Positions 42,532 through 51,491 are shown, counted from the first letter of the stretch. The stretch is DNA of 64,000 bases from Kroppenstedtia sanguinis (GCF_050433445.1 NZ_JBNPXF010000003.1:62001-126000); one strand, 5' to 3'. Notes: generated from the sequence alone by a model not told the origin. Translations and numbers: made by a program.

Positions 42532-43162
42532 TTTGGTTTTCCTTATAGATACGTTACAAACCAGAGGCGATCCGCCAAGCCTTCAGCATGGAAAACCGTT
42601 TCAATTCCTTATAGGTACGTTATAAACTCCGACTGAGGATATGCCAGAAGAGATGATCCGAGATAGTTTCAATTCCTTATAGGTACGTTATAAACGGTTG
42701 AAAAAACAGTACGAGGAAAGCGAAGCGGAATTGTTTCAATTCCTTATAGGTACGTTATAAACGCCTGCAACTGCTCATCCGGGTCTAAGATCCATATCTG
42801 TTTCAATTCCTTATAGGTACGTTATAAACGCAAAACGTCTGGCCGGAGACAAGAAGAGGACAGGGTTTCAATTCCTTATAGGTACGTTATAAACACTGCT
42901 GTTGTTTCCCCAATTGGTTGCAAAATGGCCAGTTTCAATTCCTTATAGGTACGTTATAAACCGTCGGAAAACAACAATCATCTCCGAAACCGGGATCTAG
43001 TTTCAATTCCTTATAGGTACGTTATAAACTTTGTTTGTGAGCCGGGAGCCCATCCCGGCTGGCCCTGTTTCAATTCCTTATAGGTACGTTATAAACTTCT
43101 TCAATTCCGAAATCCCAGAAATGGAAACTCAGGTTTCAATTCCTTATAGGTACGTTATAAAC
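42532..43162 (-). CRISPR. Orphan CRISPR array, nine perfect repeats and one degenerate
   Basis: Nine identical 30-bp repeats begin at 42598, 42666, 42733, 42800, 42865, 42932, 43000, 43067 and 43133 (plus-strand form starts GTTTCAATTCC and ends GTTATAAAC). A mutated copy (ending TACGTTACAAAC) lies at 42532-42561. Nine spacers of 35-38 bp. The reverse complement ends in ATTGAAAC, the usual 5' tag of I-B/III crRNAs, and the degenerate repeat is at the left, so transcription is from right to left. No cas gene is in the window. Spacer targets cannot be determined here. Confidence 0.97.
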
Positions 43163-43330
43163 CCATTTTACCCGCATTCCTATGGGCTTTTCAAGACCCA
43201 ATTCATTAGCCAATTTCCTATGGTTTTTCATTGATAACTGCCGAAATCCTTGATAGATCAACCAAAATCGCCATATAACAAATGTCGTCGATCTCCGGGG
43301 GTTTTTGCACTACTGGGGATCGACGACAAG
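43163..43330 (-). promoter_or_regulatory. CRISPR leader
   Basis: Directly outside the newest repeat, AT-rich next to the array. It holds the inverted pair GTCGTCGATC (about 43284-43293) and GGATCGACGAC around TTTTTGCAC, a palindrome seen in leaders of many Firmicutes arrays. No ORF. Confidence 0.75.
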
Positions 43331-43362
43331 ATGCAGTTCGTCTCTTACTGTACCTTATAGTC

Positions 43363-43403
43363 AGAAAGCTGGGTGGGGAGTGATCCCTGCCCGGCTTTTT
43401 TGT
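43363..43403. terminator. Second copy of the CCGGG-type terminator
   Basis: AGAAAGCTGGGTGGGG ... CCCTGCCCGGCTTTTTTG; matches 42493-42531 at most positions. It may end the toxin transcript coming from the right. Confidence 0.75.
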
Positions 43404-43408
43404 GCCCG

Positions 43409-43438
43409 TTGCATATCTTCGAGAAAAATGTATATAAT
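43409..43438 (+). promoter_or_regulatory. Promoter of the predicted antisense RNA
   Basis: TTGCAT (43409-43414), 18 bases, TATAAT (43433-43438). It points at the short RNA 43445-43521, which runs against the 3' side of the small toxin gene. Confidence 0.7.
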
Positions 43439-43444
43439 AGTGGC

Positions 43445-43521
43445 AAGAGAGAAGGAATCAGGGATGCCCCACCGTGGGCTTGTGACCGGTTGTGAAGCAC
43501 CACCTTCACAACCGGTTTTCA
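43445..43521 (+). ncRNA. Predicted antisense antitoxin RNA
   Basis: About 77 nt from the promoter above to a strong terminator, ACCGGTTGTGAAG CACCAC CTTCACAACCGGT (about 43481-43516) followed by TTTTC. No ORF with an RBS lies in it. It would pair with the 3' part of the minus-strand toxin mRNA, as RatA does with txpA mRNA. Prediction only. Confidence 0.5.
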
Positions 43522-43546
43522 CTTACCCAATACCAAGGGGTCAACA

Positions 43547-43642
43547 CTACTTCTTCCGGCGGCGATCATGCCAGTCCAGGAAGAAGCGAGCAACGGCCAC
43601 AAGTACGACGAGAAGTGCCGCGAGAGCTTGAAGCCATTCCAT
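43547..43642 (-). CDS. Candidate type I toxin, 31 residues
   Basis: MEWLQALAALLVVLVAVARF then FLDWHDRRRKK: one membrane helix followed by a strongly basic tail, the build of TxpA/Fst/holin-like type I toxins. ATG 43642 has GGAAGGGGGTGAGG just upstream on the minus strand. A convergent short RNA gene with its own promoter and terminator faces it. It lies between the CRISPR leader and phage remnants. No known family name can be given from 31 residues. Confidence 0.55.
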   Translation of the reverse strand: MEWLQALAALLVVLVAVARFFLDWHDRRRKK

Positions 43643-43900
43643 GCGCCTCACCCCCTTCCACCGATGACTCGGCCCGGGCAGTGAGGCTTATCCGTTCTCT
43701 CTTGCCTATGAATAGATTACCATGTCGTGGTAGGATAGACTAGGCCAAGACTACTTATAAATCAGAAGTCCGGTTGGGGAGAACTCTGACCGGGTTGCCT
43801 AATAGGAAGCGTCGTCGATCCTTTTGGTAATTAAATTTGCTTCAGTTTGAGCAAACAGCAGTTAGGTGGTCATTCTATTGAATGAAGAGGTGAAAAGAAG

Positions 43901-43993
43901 ATGAAGATAAGAAACGTTTAACCTAAAGCAGTTGGCGGATCAGATCGGGCTTTGATTGGCGAAGATTGATCATGAAGAAAAACCAACGGTAAA
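43901..43993 (+). pseudogene. HTH (XRE-like) gene remnant
   Basis: ATG at 43901 after GAGGTGAAA gives only a few codons before a stop; another frame reads 'FNLKQLADQIGL', a stop, then 'LAKIDHEEKPT', the look of a short Cro/C1-type HTH ('LKQLADQIGLS...I...E'). One frameshift and one nonsense change. It is followed by a hairpin (AAAACCGGGTGGGA...TCCCTACCG). Likely a phage or island regulator relic. Confidence 0.4.
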
Positions 43994-44113
43994 ACCGGGT
44001 GGGAAGAGATCCCTACCGTCCATAATGAATTCAAAATAGGCATATGGCAAAATCCAAAAGGTTACAAGGATGCTCAGAATCCAAAAGATAACTTTTTTCG
44101 CTTTCCACCCCAA
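43970..44113 (-). CDS. Doubtful 47-residue hydrophobic ORF
   Basis: TTG start at 44113 with no clear RBS; MGWKAKKVIFWILSILVTFW followed by ILPYAYFEF would be a single membrane helix. It overlaps the HTH remnant at its 3' end. The residue composition is suggestive of a small membrane protein, but start and RBS are poor. The rest of 43740-44198 shows only AT-rich sequence and small hairpins. Confidence 0.2.
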   Translation of the reverse strand: MGWKAKKVIFWILSILVTFWILPYAYFEFIMDGRDLFPPGFTVGFSS

Positions 44114-44198
44114 TATTAATAATACTTATTTTGTTTTTTCTTCGCTGTTTGGATTTTTTATATGGAAAGAGTATCATTTTATTCTCAATAAATGAAAT

Positions 44199-44490
44199 CA
44201 GGTGTGTTGATTAGCTCATATTTTAGGTGGGGGGGAGACTGTTCACCCACGCGACCGTTTCCATCCGGCAAGAAAGTGAAAACTGGCCGCTCCAAATCTG
44301 ACCATCGGGCAGTGGCGAAACCATACGAAAGCAAGGAAGATGTTGCCCCTAAACGCCCTCCCGTAAGACTTCTCCGCTGGTAGGATGGCTTCCTTCAGCT
44401 CCTTTGGATTGTAGTGCCCATGGTACAAAGGTCGCTTTGGCAGCACACGATTCCTTCCACCGCCTATTTTCTGGTTAATCAACAGCCCTG
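44199..44490 (-). mobile_element. MITE type B, copy 2
   Basis: 292 bp in the opposite orientation to copies 1 and 3. Ends CAGGTGTGTTGATTAGC and GGTTAATCAACAGCCCTG. The interior matches copy 3 (for example GCAAGAAAGTGAAAACTGGCC, 44269-44289, and the GGTCGCTTTGGCAGCACACG block). The flanks AAATGAAAT and AGAACTGGT differ, so no target duplication is kept; flanking deletion or age may explain this. Confidence 0.85.
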
Positions 44491-44525
44491 AGAACTGGTC
44501 ATTGATCACCCTGATCTGTTGATTA

Positions 44526-44753
44526 GACTGGCAACATGGACTTGATTACGAAAATCATGAAGCCAGATGGCAACTGGCTTATGGACTGGGAGAAGTTAAA
44601 GATGCAAACGAGGAAGCAAAGGCCCTTTTGATAAAATATATCAATGATGAAAATGAATATGTCAGAAGAAAAGCCCGTTTTGCCATAGAAACCTTACTTG
44701 TAGATTACAACCATATTGGAGTGATCCACAGGATTGCAGGAAAAAAAGGTTGA
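44526..44753 (+). pseudogene. HEAT-repeat protein, 3' fragment
   Basis: 76 codons open to the TGA at 44753: 'ENHEARWQLAYGLGEVKDAN' and 'NDENEYVRRKARFAIETLL', two helical HEAT-like units. No start codon or RBS at the 5' end; a stop precedes the frame, next to CTGTTGATTA, which resembles a MITE end. It lies 100 bases before an SMI1/KNR4 gene; HEAT and SUKH proteins often occur together as immunity genes of polymorphic toxin loci. Confidence 0.55.
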
Positions 44754-44853
44754 TTATGAAACAGTTCTCAAGTTGAGGCTGGTCTAGTATCGTTGGGAAA
44801 CCTTGCAGACGGTCATCAGGTAGTTCAGCGTCAAAAAGTAGGGAGGTTTTATC

Positions 44854-45653
44854 ATGGAATGGGTGAAACTAGATGAACCTCTTTCTGAATGGGAGATTAT
44901 TTAAGTTGAGGATCAATTGGGGTTGAAGCTACCGGAGGATTATGTAAAGTGGATTAGGAGATATGAAGGTCCTAAATGTGCCTTCGTTGGGATTGATGTG
45001 AATGGTGAATCGCACGATGTTGAGGGGTTTTGTGATCCCGAAAGTCTTGTAGACGAAATGAACTTGATTTTCGAAAGTAGAGAGGAATACAAAGCACATG
45101 GTATAATAATTCCCTTCGCTATTGATTCGATTTTAAGCAAGTATTGCTTCTTCTATCCTCAAGGGCGTCAGGAGCCTTCGGGTGTCTTTTTTAAACCTCG
45201 TGATGTGGACCTCTCAGATATATTCGGGGGAAACGATATTAACGAATCACTCTACATCAGTCGAACATTTCAAGGCTTCTTAGACAAACTATATATCGAT
45301 ATTCAGGGCTGTTGATTAACCAGAAAATGGGCAGCGGAAGGGAGTCGTGTGCTGCCAAAGCGACCTTTGTACCATGGGCACTACAATCCAAAGGAGCTGA
45401 AGGAAGCCATCCTACCCAGTGGAGAATCTGGAGTGAGGGCGTTTAGGGGCAACCTCTTCCCTGTGTTGCTTCCGTAAGGCTTTGCCCCTGCCCGATCGGA
45501 AGATTTGGAGCGGCCAGTTTTCACTTCCTTGCCGGATGGCAACGCTCGCGTGGGTGAACACGATCTCCCCACCCAAAATATGGCTAATCAACACGCCTGA
45601 TCGATATTGAAGATGACATGTGGCGAAATGAAGGTGAAATGGTACATGGGTAG
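44854..45653 (+). pseudogene. SMI1/KNR4 (SUKH) immunity-type gene, broken by a stop and a MITE
   Basis: ATG at 44854 after GGGAGG reads MEWVKLDEPLSEWEII, then TAA (44902), then continues in frame: 'LGLKLPEDYVKWIRRYEG' (the SUKH signature) and 'FQGFLDKLYIDI'. A 296-bp MITE (45304-45599) cuts the gene; past it the same frame resumes from the duplicated target as 'DIEDDMWRNEGEMVHG' and stops at 45653. So the intact length was about 167 residues. SUKH proteins neutralise toxins in contact-dependent or polymorphic systems. No toxin gene is visible nearby. Confidence 0.8.
45304..45599 (+). mobile_element. MITE type B, copy 3, inserted in the SMI1/KNR4 gene
   Basis: 296 bp. Left end CAGGGCTGTTGATTAACCA, right end GGCTAATCAACACGCCTG, about 18-bp imperfect inverted repeats. 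Perfect 9-bp target duplication ATCGATATT at 45295-45303 and 45600-45608. Removing the element and one duplicate restores the reading frame of the host gene. No ORF. Short direct motifs (GGCACTACAAT, CTTCCCTGTGTTGC) are shared with the other B copies. Confidence 0.95.
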
Positions 45654-45683
45654 ATTTAGCAACGATGAAGGGAGTACATCTCA

Positions 45684-46679
45684 TTGAAACAGGAAATTCG
45701 AGATCAATTCAATGAAAGAATCTTGACTGACACGGCTGCGAGGTACGGGGTATCTCAAGATCAAATATATTTCTTGAAAGACGCGGAAAATTACGTTTAC
45801 GAGTTTGAAAAAGATCACCGCTCCTACATTTTAAGGATCACCCACACGATTCGCCGTCACCCGGACTATATCATGGGAGAATTGGAATGGTTGAATTACT
45901 TGGCCGACCATGGGCTACCAGTTTCACGGGCGGTTCCTTCCGCCCAGGGGAATTGGATTGAAACGATTCCAGCGGATTCTGGCGATTTTTTAGCAGTGGT
46001 CTATGAGAAAGCTCCAGGTAGAATCGTCGAGGCAGCGGATTGGAACGAGACTCTCTTTCAAACCTGGGGCGAGTATGTCGGAAGGATGCATGCTCTGACT
46101 CAGGGGTACCGATTGAGCCATCCGGCGTATAAACGCCAAGAATGGTATGAAGAGGATCAATTAAACCTGCGGAAATATGTGCCCTCAGATCAAATGCAAG
46201 TGTTTAAAAAGGCGGATCAATTGATGGAACGCATCCATCGACTGCCGAAAAGCAAGGATTGCTATGGCCTAGTGCACACGGATTTGCATCAAGGGAACTT
46301 CCATTGGCACGAAGGGCGGATCACCGCTTTTGATTTCGATGATATCGGGTACAACTGGTTTATGAACGACATCGCGATCATCCTTTACAATGTGCAATGG
46401 TACCCAACGGTTCCTTATGAGGACCAAGCGGAGTTTGTGCGTCACTTTTTCACCCATTTTATGATCGGCTACAGGCGGGAAAATGATCTGGACCCTTGGT
46501 GGGCTCAACAGATCCCTGATTTCCTTCGCCTGCGTCATGTGTTGCTGTATGGTCTATTCCACCAGTTTATGGACTTGGACCATTTGCAAGACGAGGAAGC
46601 ACAGATGTTACGGCAATATCGCCACGATATTGAAAACGAGACCCCAGTAGTCCGGCTCGATTTCACTAAGATCCAGTAA
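45684..46679 (+). CDS. Aminoglycoside phosphotransferase (APH) family kinase
   Basis: 331 residues with an APH/choline-kinase fold: glycine-poor N lobe with 'NYVYEFEKDHRSYILRITHT', catalytic loop 'HTDLHQGNFHW' (catalytic Asp) and Mg-binding 'FDFDDIGYNWF'. The substrate is unknown: sugar, amino alcohol or antibiotic. TTG start at 45684 with AAGGGAG upstream. It lies just past the broken SMI1 gene and is intact. Confidence 0.88.
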   Translation: MKQEIRDQFNERILTDTAARYGVSQDQIYFLKDAENYVYEFEKDHRSYILRITHTIRRHPDYIMGELEWLNYLADHGLPVSRAVPSAQGNWIETIPADSGDFLAVVYEKAPGRIVEAADWNETLFQTWGEYVGRMHALTQGYRLSHPAYKRQEWYEEDQLNLRKYVPSDQMQVFKKADQLMERIHRLPKSKDCYGLVHTDLHQGNFHWHEGRITAFDFDDIGYNWFMNDIAIILYNVQWYPTVPYEDQAEFVRHFFTHFMIGYRRENDLDPWWAQQIPDFLRLRHVLLYGLFHQFMDLDHLQDEEAQMLRQYRHDIENETPVVRLDFTKIQ

Positions 46680-46829
46680 ACGATTCTTTCTCTATATTGT
46701 AAGAGACTGTTCGGTCTCTAACCCCAGGGAAGCCAATGAATGGTGGAAACATCGGGGGGAGGGTGGGGTTGCCATGGAATGTCTTTGACTCACAAGAACA
46801 AGGGAACACAATCTGAATCCCTACCCCGA

Positions 46830-46970
46830 CCGGCCCGGTCCTAGCTAAGGATGGATCACACCTGTCTGGGGACAATTCATTCCCTTGTGTTGCTCCCCCC
46901 CTCCAGCTTTGTCTCTGCCCGACGGTTCGTTTTCACTTCTTTACAGGATGAGTTTGGCTGACGAAACACC
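46830..46970 (+). mobile_element. Degenerate type B MITE remnant
   Basis: Pieces such as 'CATTCCCTTGTGTTGCT', 'TTTGTCTCTGCCCGACGG' and 'GTTTTCACTTCTTTACAGGA' match the right half of type B elements in order. No recognisable ends. The rest of 46680-47050 has a small hairpin (AGAGACTGTTCGGTCTCT) after the kinase gene and the likely -10 box TATAAT at 47014-47019 for the next gene. Confidence 0.5.
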
Positions 46971-47059
46971 ATCTTGCCATCCAATTTCTTTCCCCTTATT
47001 TAGAAAATTATGATATAATGCTTTTCTATCAAATAAATCATAGAGGGGTGATGCTGGCG

Positions 47060-50000
47060 ATGAAAAAGTGGCGAATGATGAAACCGATTACAATCGGGGT
47101 CTGTATCGCTTTGCTGGCGGGGAGTGGTGCGATCCCACCGCAAGCAGTGCACGCGGAGCCGTCTGACTTTTTCAGTTCATTTGAAAAAGGGGATCCACCA
47201 CCGACTTGGAAAAACACCGTGGAAACCGATGCATCAGGTAAGAAAATGGCTTCCGGTGTGGACGGCAATATCCCATTTGACGGCATTCAGGGGGATATCA
47301 CGGATCAATTGAAAGAGATCACCGTGTCCGGTGAAAATCCACCGAATGAAACCAAAGACAAATTGATCGACCGGGATTTGAACACCAAATGGCTGATTAA
47401 GGAAAAAACGGCCTCGATCCAGATGAAACTGTCCGAAGCGGAGTCGGTCGTCAAGTTTGCATTGACCTCGGCCAATGACTTTGAAGGCAGGGATCCAAGG
47501 GATTGGACTTTTTCAGGCTCCCAGGACGGAAAAAACTGGACCCCACTAGATAAGAGAACTGATGAAGTGTTCAAAGACCGGTTTCAGACCAAAATCTATG
47601 AGTTGGAGAACCAAGAGAAGTATTTGTATTACCGGTTGGACATCACCAAAAACGGCGGTGAACCCATGATCCAACTGGCGGAAATCCAACTTTCCAATGG
47701 AATCGATGTTCCGCCACCCCCTCCTACGGATATGAAATCTGAGATTGGCAACGGTCCTTCTAGTGCATATATGGCTAAGACAAAAGTGGGTTGGACCGGA
47801 TCGAAAGCGCTTACCTATGGCGGTTCCCACAAGGCCAAAGGACGAGCTTATTCTTACAACAAGGTTTTTGATGTAAAGATTCCTGTAACTTCGAAGACAG
47901 AACTCTCCTACTATATTTTCCCCGAATTTACGACCCGAGATCAAATGGACGATGCCAGTACCTATATGACGATCGACCTTGCCTTTTCAGACGGAACCTA
48001 TCTCCACGATCTAGGTGCAGTAGATCAACACGGCATCCAATTACATCCGAGGGAACAGGGAAAATCGAAAACCTTGTATCCCAATCAGTGGAACTATAAA
48101 AAGTCCCAGATTGGTGCTGTCGCAGCTGGCAAAACGATTAAACGGATCCTGGTCGCCTATGATAATCCCAAGGGACCGGGAGTTTTCAAGGGAAGCATCG
48201 ACGATATCCAAATTGAAGGAAGCCCCACCCCCAAGACCTATTCTAAGCCTTCTGAATATGTAAACACCTTACGAGGCACGCAGTCCAATGGAACCTTTTC
48301 CAGGGGAAACAATTTTCCCGCTGTGGCGGTTCCCCATGGTTTTAATTTCTGGACGCCGGTGACTGACTCCGGTTCAACCAGCTGGCTCTATCATTATCAT
48401 GAAAGAAACAACGAGGATAACCTTCCGCAAATCGAGGCTTTCTCCCTCAGCCATGAAACGAGTCCCTGGATGGGGGATCGTCAAACATTTCAAGTGATGC
48501 CCTCAGATGACAAAGGAAAGGTGCCCAGTGCCAATCGGAAGGATCGCGCCTTACCCTTCCGACACTCTAATGAAGTCGCGCAGGCTCACTATTACCGTGT
48601 ACAGTTTGATAATGGGATTCAAACGGAGATGGCCCCGACAGATCATGCGGCGATGATTCGATTCAAGTTTAAGGGAGGCAACTCCCATCTAATTTTTGAT
48701 AATGTGAATAATGATGGCGGTCTCACTCTGGATCCGAAGAAGGGGGAACTTTCAGGTTACTCAGATGTCAAAAGTGGTTTGTCCACAGGTGCGACGCGGA
48801 TGTTTGTTTATGCGACATTTGATCAACCGGTGGCATCGGGAGGAAAGCTGACAGGAGAAGAGCGGGATGGCGTGGCCGGTTACTTCCGATTCAACACCGG
48901 CAAAGAGGGCAGCAAAGTGGTGAACATGAAGATTGCAACCTCTTTGATCAGTGTGGATCAAGCCAAGAAAAACCTGGAGCAGGAGATTGGGCCGAAGGAC
49001 ACCTTTTCATCTATAAAGAAAAGAGCACAGAAGCAGTGGGATGAAAAACTGAAGAAGATCGAAGTGGAAGGGGCGACTGAAGACCAGCTCGTCACTCTGT
49101 ATTCCAATATGTATCGATTGTTCCTCTATCCAAACTCCGGTTTTGAAAATGTAGGTACGAAGGAGCAACCGAAATACAAGTATGCCAGTCCCTTTTCTCC
49201 TGCAGAGAGAGATGACACCCCCACTCAAACCGGTGCCAAGGTAGTGACCGGAAAATCCTATGTCAACAATGGTTTCTGGGACACCTACCGGGCCGCCTGG
49301 CCAGCCTATTCCTTGCTGACTCCGAAGAAGGCCGGGGAGATGATCGATGGGTTTGTCCAGCATTACCGAGATGGGGGCTGGGTCTCCAGGTGGTCCTCTC
49401 CCGGCTATGCCAATCTGATGGTCGGGACCAGCTCCGATATAGCTTTTGCAGATGCTTATCTAAAAGGGGTCACCAATTTTGATGTCCAAAGCTTTTACCA
49501 GTCCGCGATCAAAAATGCTGCGGTGGTCAGTCCCAATGCAGGTACAGGCAGGAAGGGGCTAAACACCTCGATCTTTGACGGGTATACCAACACTTCGACA
49601 GGTGAAGGATTATCCTGGTCGCTAGATGGATACATCAACGATTTTGGAATTGCGAACCTGGCCCACGCTTTGGATCAAAAGGGAGACAAAAAGGATCCCT
49701 ATCACTCCCACTATAAGGAGGACTATCAGTACTATCTGAATCGGGCGCAGAATTACATCCACCTGTTCCATCCAGATGTGCAATTTTTTATGGGGAGGAA
49801 GTCAGACGGATCCTGGAGAACGACTCCGGAACAATTCGACCCTGCAGAGTGGGGAGGGGATTATACCGAGACGAACGCCTGGAATATGGCTTTCCACGCT
49901 CCACAAGATGGACAAGGGTTGGCGAATCTGTATGGGGGCCGAGAAAAACTGGCCAAAAAGCTGGATAAGTTCTTCAGCACTCCGGAAACCGCATTGCCTG

Positions 50001-51274
50001 CTTACAAAGGAGCCTATGGCGGCGTGATTCACGAAATGAGAGAAGCGAGAGATGTGCGGATGGGCATGTACGGCCACAGTAACCAACCCGCCCACCACAT
50101 TGCCTACATGTACAATTATGCAGGGCAACCTTGGAAAGCCCAGGAGAAAGTGCGGGAAGTGTTGGAGCGGCTCTACATCGGTAGCGAGATCGGCCAGGGA
50201 TATCCTGGAGACGAAGACAACGGAGAAATGTCTGCCTGGTATATCTTCAGTGCATTGGGCTTTTATCCTTTGCAGATGGGCAGTCCCGAGTATGTGATCG
50301 GTTCGCCTCTCTTCAAGAAAGCGACTGTCCATTTGGAAAATGGAAAGAAAATCGTGGTCAACGCTCCTAAGAACAGCTCATCCAATCGCTATGTGCAAAG
50401 CTTGAAAATCAATAGCAAAAAGTACACCCGGACTCAAGTACCTCATGAGATCCTTGCCAAAGGAGCTGTCTTGGATTTTGAGATGGGTTCCAAACCCTCT
50501 AAATGGGGAAGTCAAGAAAAGGATCTGCCTGAATCAATCACTCCAGTGGCTACAGATGGGTCGAAGCTGGCACCGCAACCCATGAAGGATTTGACGGATG
50601 GATTGAGCGCCAAAGGAAAGGGTGTGGCCACAGATAGTGAAGGGGGTCGTGCAGATCAATTGTTTGACAATACCTCGGACACTCGCTGGTCCATAGAAAG
50701 CAAAACTCCCTGGATCCAATACCAGTTTAAGGACGGGAAACCGAAGGCTCAGATGTACACCTTGACTTCAGGGACTACCAGCGAAGCCGATCCAAAAAGT
50801 TGGGTTTTGAAAGGATCCAAGGATGGGAAGAAGTGGACCACCTTGGATCGGAGAAGCGATGAAAAATTCAGATGGCGCCAGTATACCCGCGCCTTTACCA
50901 TCCAGCATCCAGGGAAATACTCCTTCTACCGTCTGGAAGTGACCTCCAATGGTGGGGAGGCTACCACATCCTTGGCTGAAATGGAACTGCTCGGTAGATC
51001 GGACGCCCAGACCCACTTCGAAGCGATGGAAAAATCGATTCAAGGGTATGGGAAATCAGGAGAGATAGGGAAGCAGAAAAAGGCGCAGCTACTCTATCGT
51101 TTGCATCAGGCACAGAATCAATATAAGAAAGAACACTCCAGTCGAGCCATCCAACAGATGAAGAAACTCCTAAGGGATATTAAATACAGCATACCGAAAC
51201 TCCAGATTTCAGCCCAGGCAAAAAGACAGCTGACTGCAGATGCTCATGCGACGATTCACTTGTTATCCAAATGA
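47060..51274 (+). CDS. Secreted GH92 alpha-mannosidase with discoidin domains
   Basis: 1404 residues. Signal peptide (MKKWRMMKPITIGVCIALLA ... AVHAEP). An N-terminal F5/8-type discoidin domain (about 80-210, 'LIDRDLNTKWL', 'PRDWTFSGSQDGKNWT'), then the GH92 core: 'SYVNNGFWDTYRAAWPAY', 'EGLSWSLDGYINDFGI', 'ETNAWNMAFHAPQDGQGL' and 'GDEDNGEMSAWYIFSALGFY' with the acidic catalytic and Ca2+-site residues. A second discoidin domain (about 1190-1310) and a helical tail follow. GH92 enzymes are Ca2+-dependent exo-alpha-mannosidases acting on N-glycans or mannans. ATG 47060 fits the GAGGGGTG site; ATG 47051 is possible. Confidence 0.93.
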   Translation: MKKWRMMKPITIGVCIALLAGSGAIPPQAVHAEPSDFFSSFEKGDPPPTWKNTVETDASGKKMASGVDGNIPFDGIQGDITDQLKEITVSGENPPNETKDKLIDRDLNTKWLIKEKTASIQMKLSEAESVVKFALTSANDFEGRDPRDWTFSGSQDGKNWTPLDKRTDEVFKDRFQTKIYELENQEKYLYYRLDITKNGGEPMIQLAEIQLSNGIDVPPPPPTDMKSEIGNGPSSAYMAKTKVGWTGSKALTYGGSHKAKGRAYSYNKVFDVKIPVTSKTELSYYIFPEFTTRDQMDDASTYMTIDLAFSDGTYLHDLGAVDQHGIQLHPREQGKSKTLYPNQWNYKKSQIGAVAAGKTIKRILVAYDNPKGPGVFKGSIDDIQIEGSPTPKTYSKPSEYVNTLRGTQSNGTFSRGNNFPAVAVPHGFNFWTPVTDSGSTSWLYHYHERNNEDNLPQIEAFSLSHETSPWMGDRQTFQVMPSDDKGKVPSANRKDRALPFRHSNEVAQAHYYRVQFDNGIQTEMAPTDHAAMIRFKFKGGNSHLIFDNVNNDGGLTLDPKKGELSGYSDVKSGLSTGATRMFVYATFDQPVASGGKLTGEERDGVAGYFRFNTGKEGSKVVNMKIATSLISVDQAKKNLEQEIGPKDTFSSIKKRAQKQWDEKLKKIEVEGATEDQLVTLYSNMYRLFLYPNSGFENVGTKEQPKYKYASPFSPAERDDTPTQTGAKVVTGKSYVNNGFWDTYRAAWPAYSLLTPKKAGEMIDGFVQHYRDGGWVSRWSSPGYANLMVGTSSDIAFADAYLKGVTNFDVQSFYQSAIKNAAVVSPNAGTGRKGLNTSIFDGYTNTSTGEGLSWSLDGYINDFGIANLAHALDQKGDKKDPYHSHYKEDYQYYLNRAQNYIHLFHPDVQFFMGRKSDGSWRTTPEQFDPAEWGGDYTETNAWNMAFHAPQDGQGLANLYGGREKLAKKLDKFFSTPETALPAYKGAYGGVIHEMREARDVRMGMYGHSNQPAHHIAYMYNYAGQPWKAQEKVREVLERLYIGSEIGQGYPGDEDNGEMSAWYIFSALGFYPLQMGSPEYVIGSPLFKKATVHLENGKKIVVNAPKNSSSNRYVQSLKINSKKYTRTQVPHEILAKGAVLDFEMGSKPSKWGSQEKDLPESITPVATDGSKLAPQPMKDLTDGLSAKGKGVATDSEGGRADQLFDNTSDTRWSIESKTPWIQYQFKDGKPKAQMYTLTSGTTSEADPKSWVLKGSKDGKKWTTLDRRSDEKFRWRQYTRAFTIQHPGKYSFYRLEVTSNGGEATTSLAEMELLGRSDAQTHFEAMEKSIQGYGKSGEIGKQKKAQLLYRLHQAQNQYKKEHSSRAIQQMKKLLRDIKYSIPKLQISAQAKRQLTADAHATIHLLSK

Positions 51275-51283
51275 TCCAATCAA

Positions 51284-51316
51284 AAACCAGGATCCGTTGC
51301 GGGTCCTGGTTTTTGA
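51284..51316 (+). terminator. Terminator after the GH92 gene
   Basis: AAAAACCAGGATCC GTTGC GGGTCCTGGTTTTT. The same hairpin with one base change is at 53630-53662. The following interval 51317-51491 holds only a weak 45-codon ORF. Confidence 0.9.
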
Positions 51317-51491
51317 TGTGCGCCGGCATGGGCGATTGTGAAAATCCCGAGGGGGGTAGGTATGGTAGCTGCTAGCTTCAGACAAGGGTGTTCAGGAGAA
51401 GCTGGCAGCAAGTCTGGCGGCGGAGAGGAAAACCTCACTAGAGTTGATCTCTGCTTGGATCAATGGCTGCGAAGTCGCCTTTCTCTTATCA

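Noticed and set aside
43492..43743. 83-codon plus-strand frame over the toxin candidate
   Set aside because: It starts within the terminator stem, lacks an RBS and has a Ser/Pro/Arg-rich random look; the minus-strand 31-residue ORF has the better start site.
44199..44490. 9-bp target duplication for MITE type B copy 2
   Set aside because: The flanks AAATGAAAT and AGAACTGGT do not match.
41847..47050. Cas genes for the array
   Set aside because: None of the ORFs here resembles any Cas family; the array is an orphan within this window.
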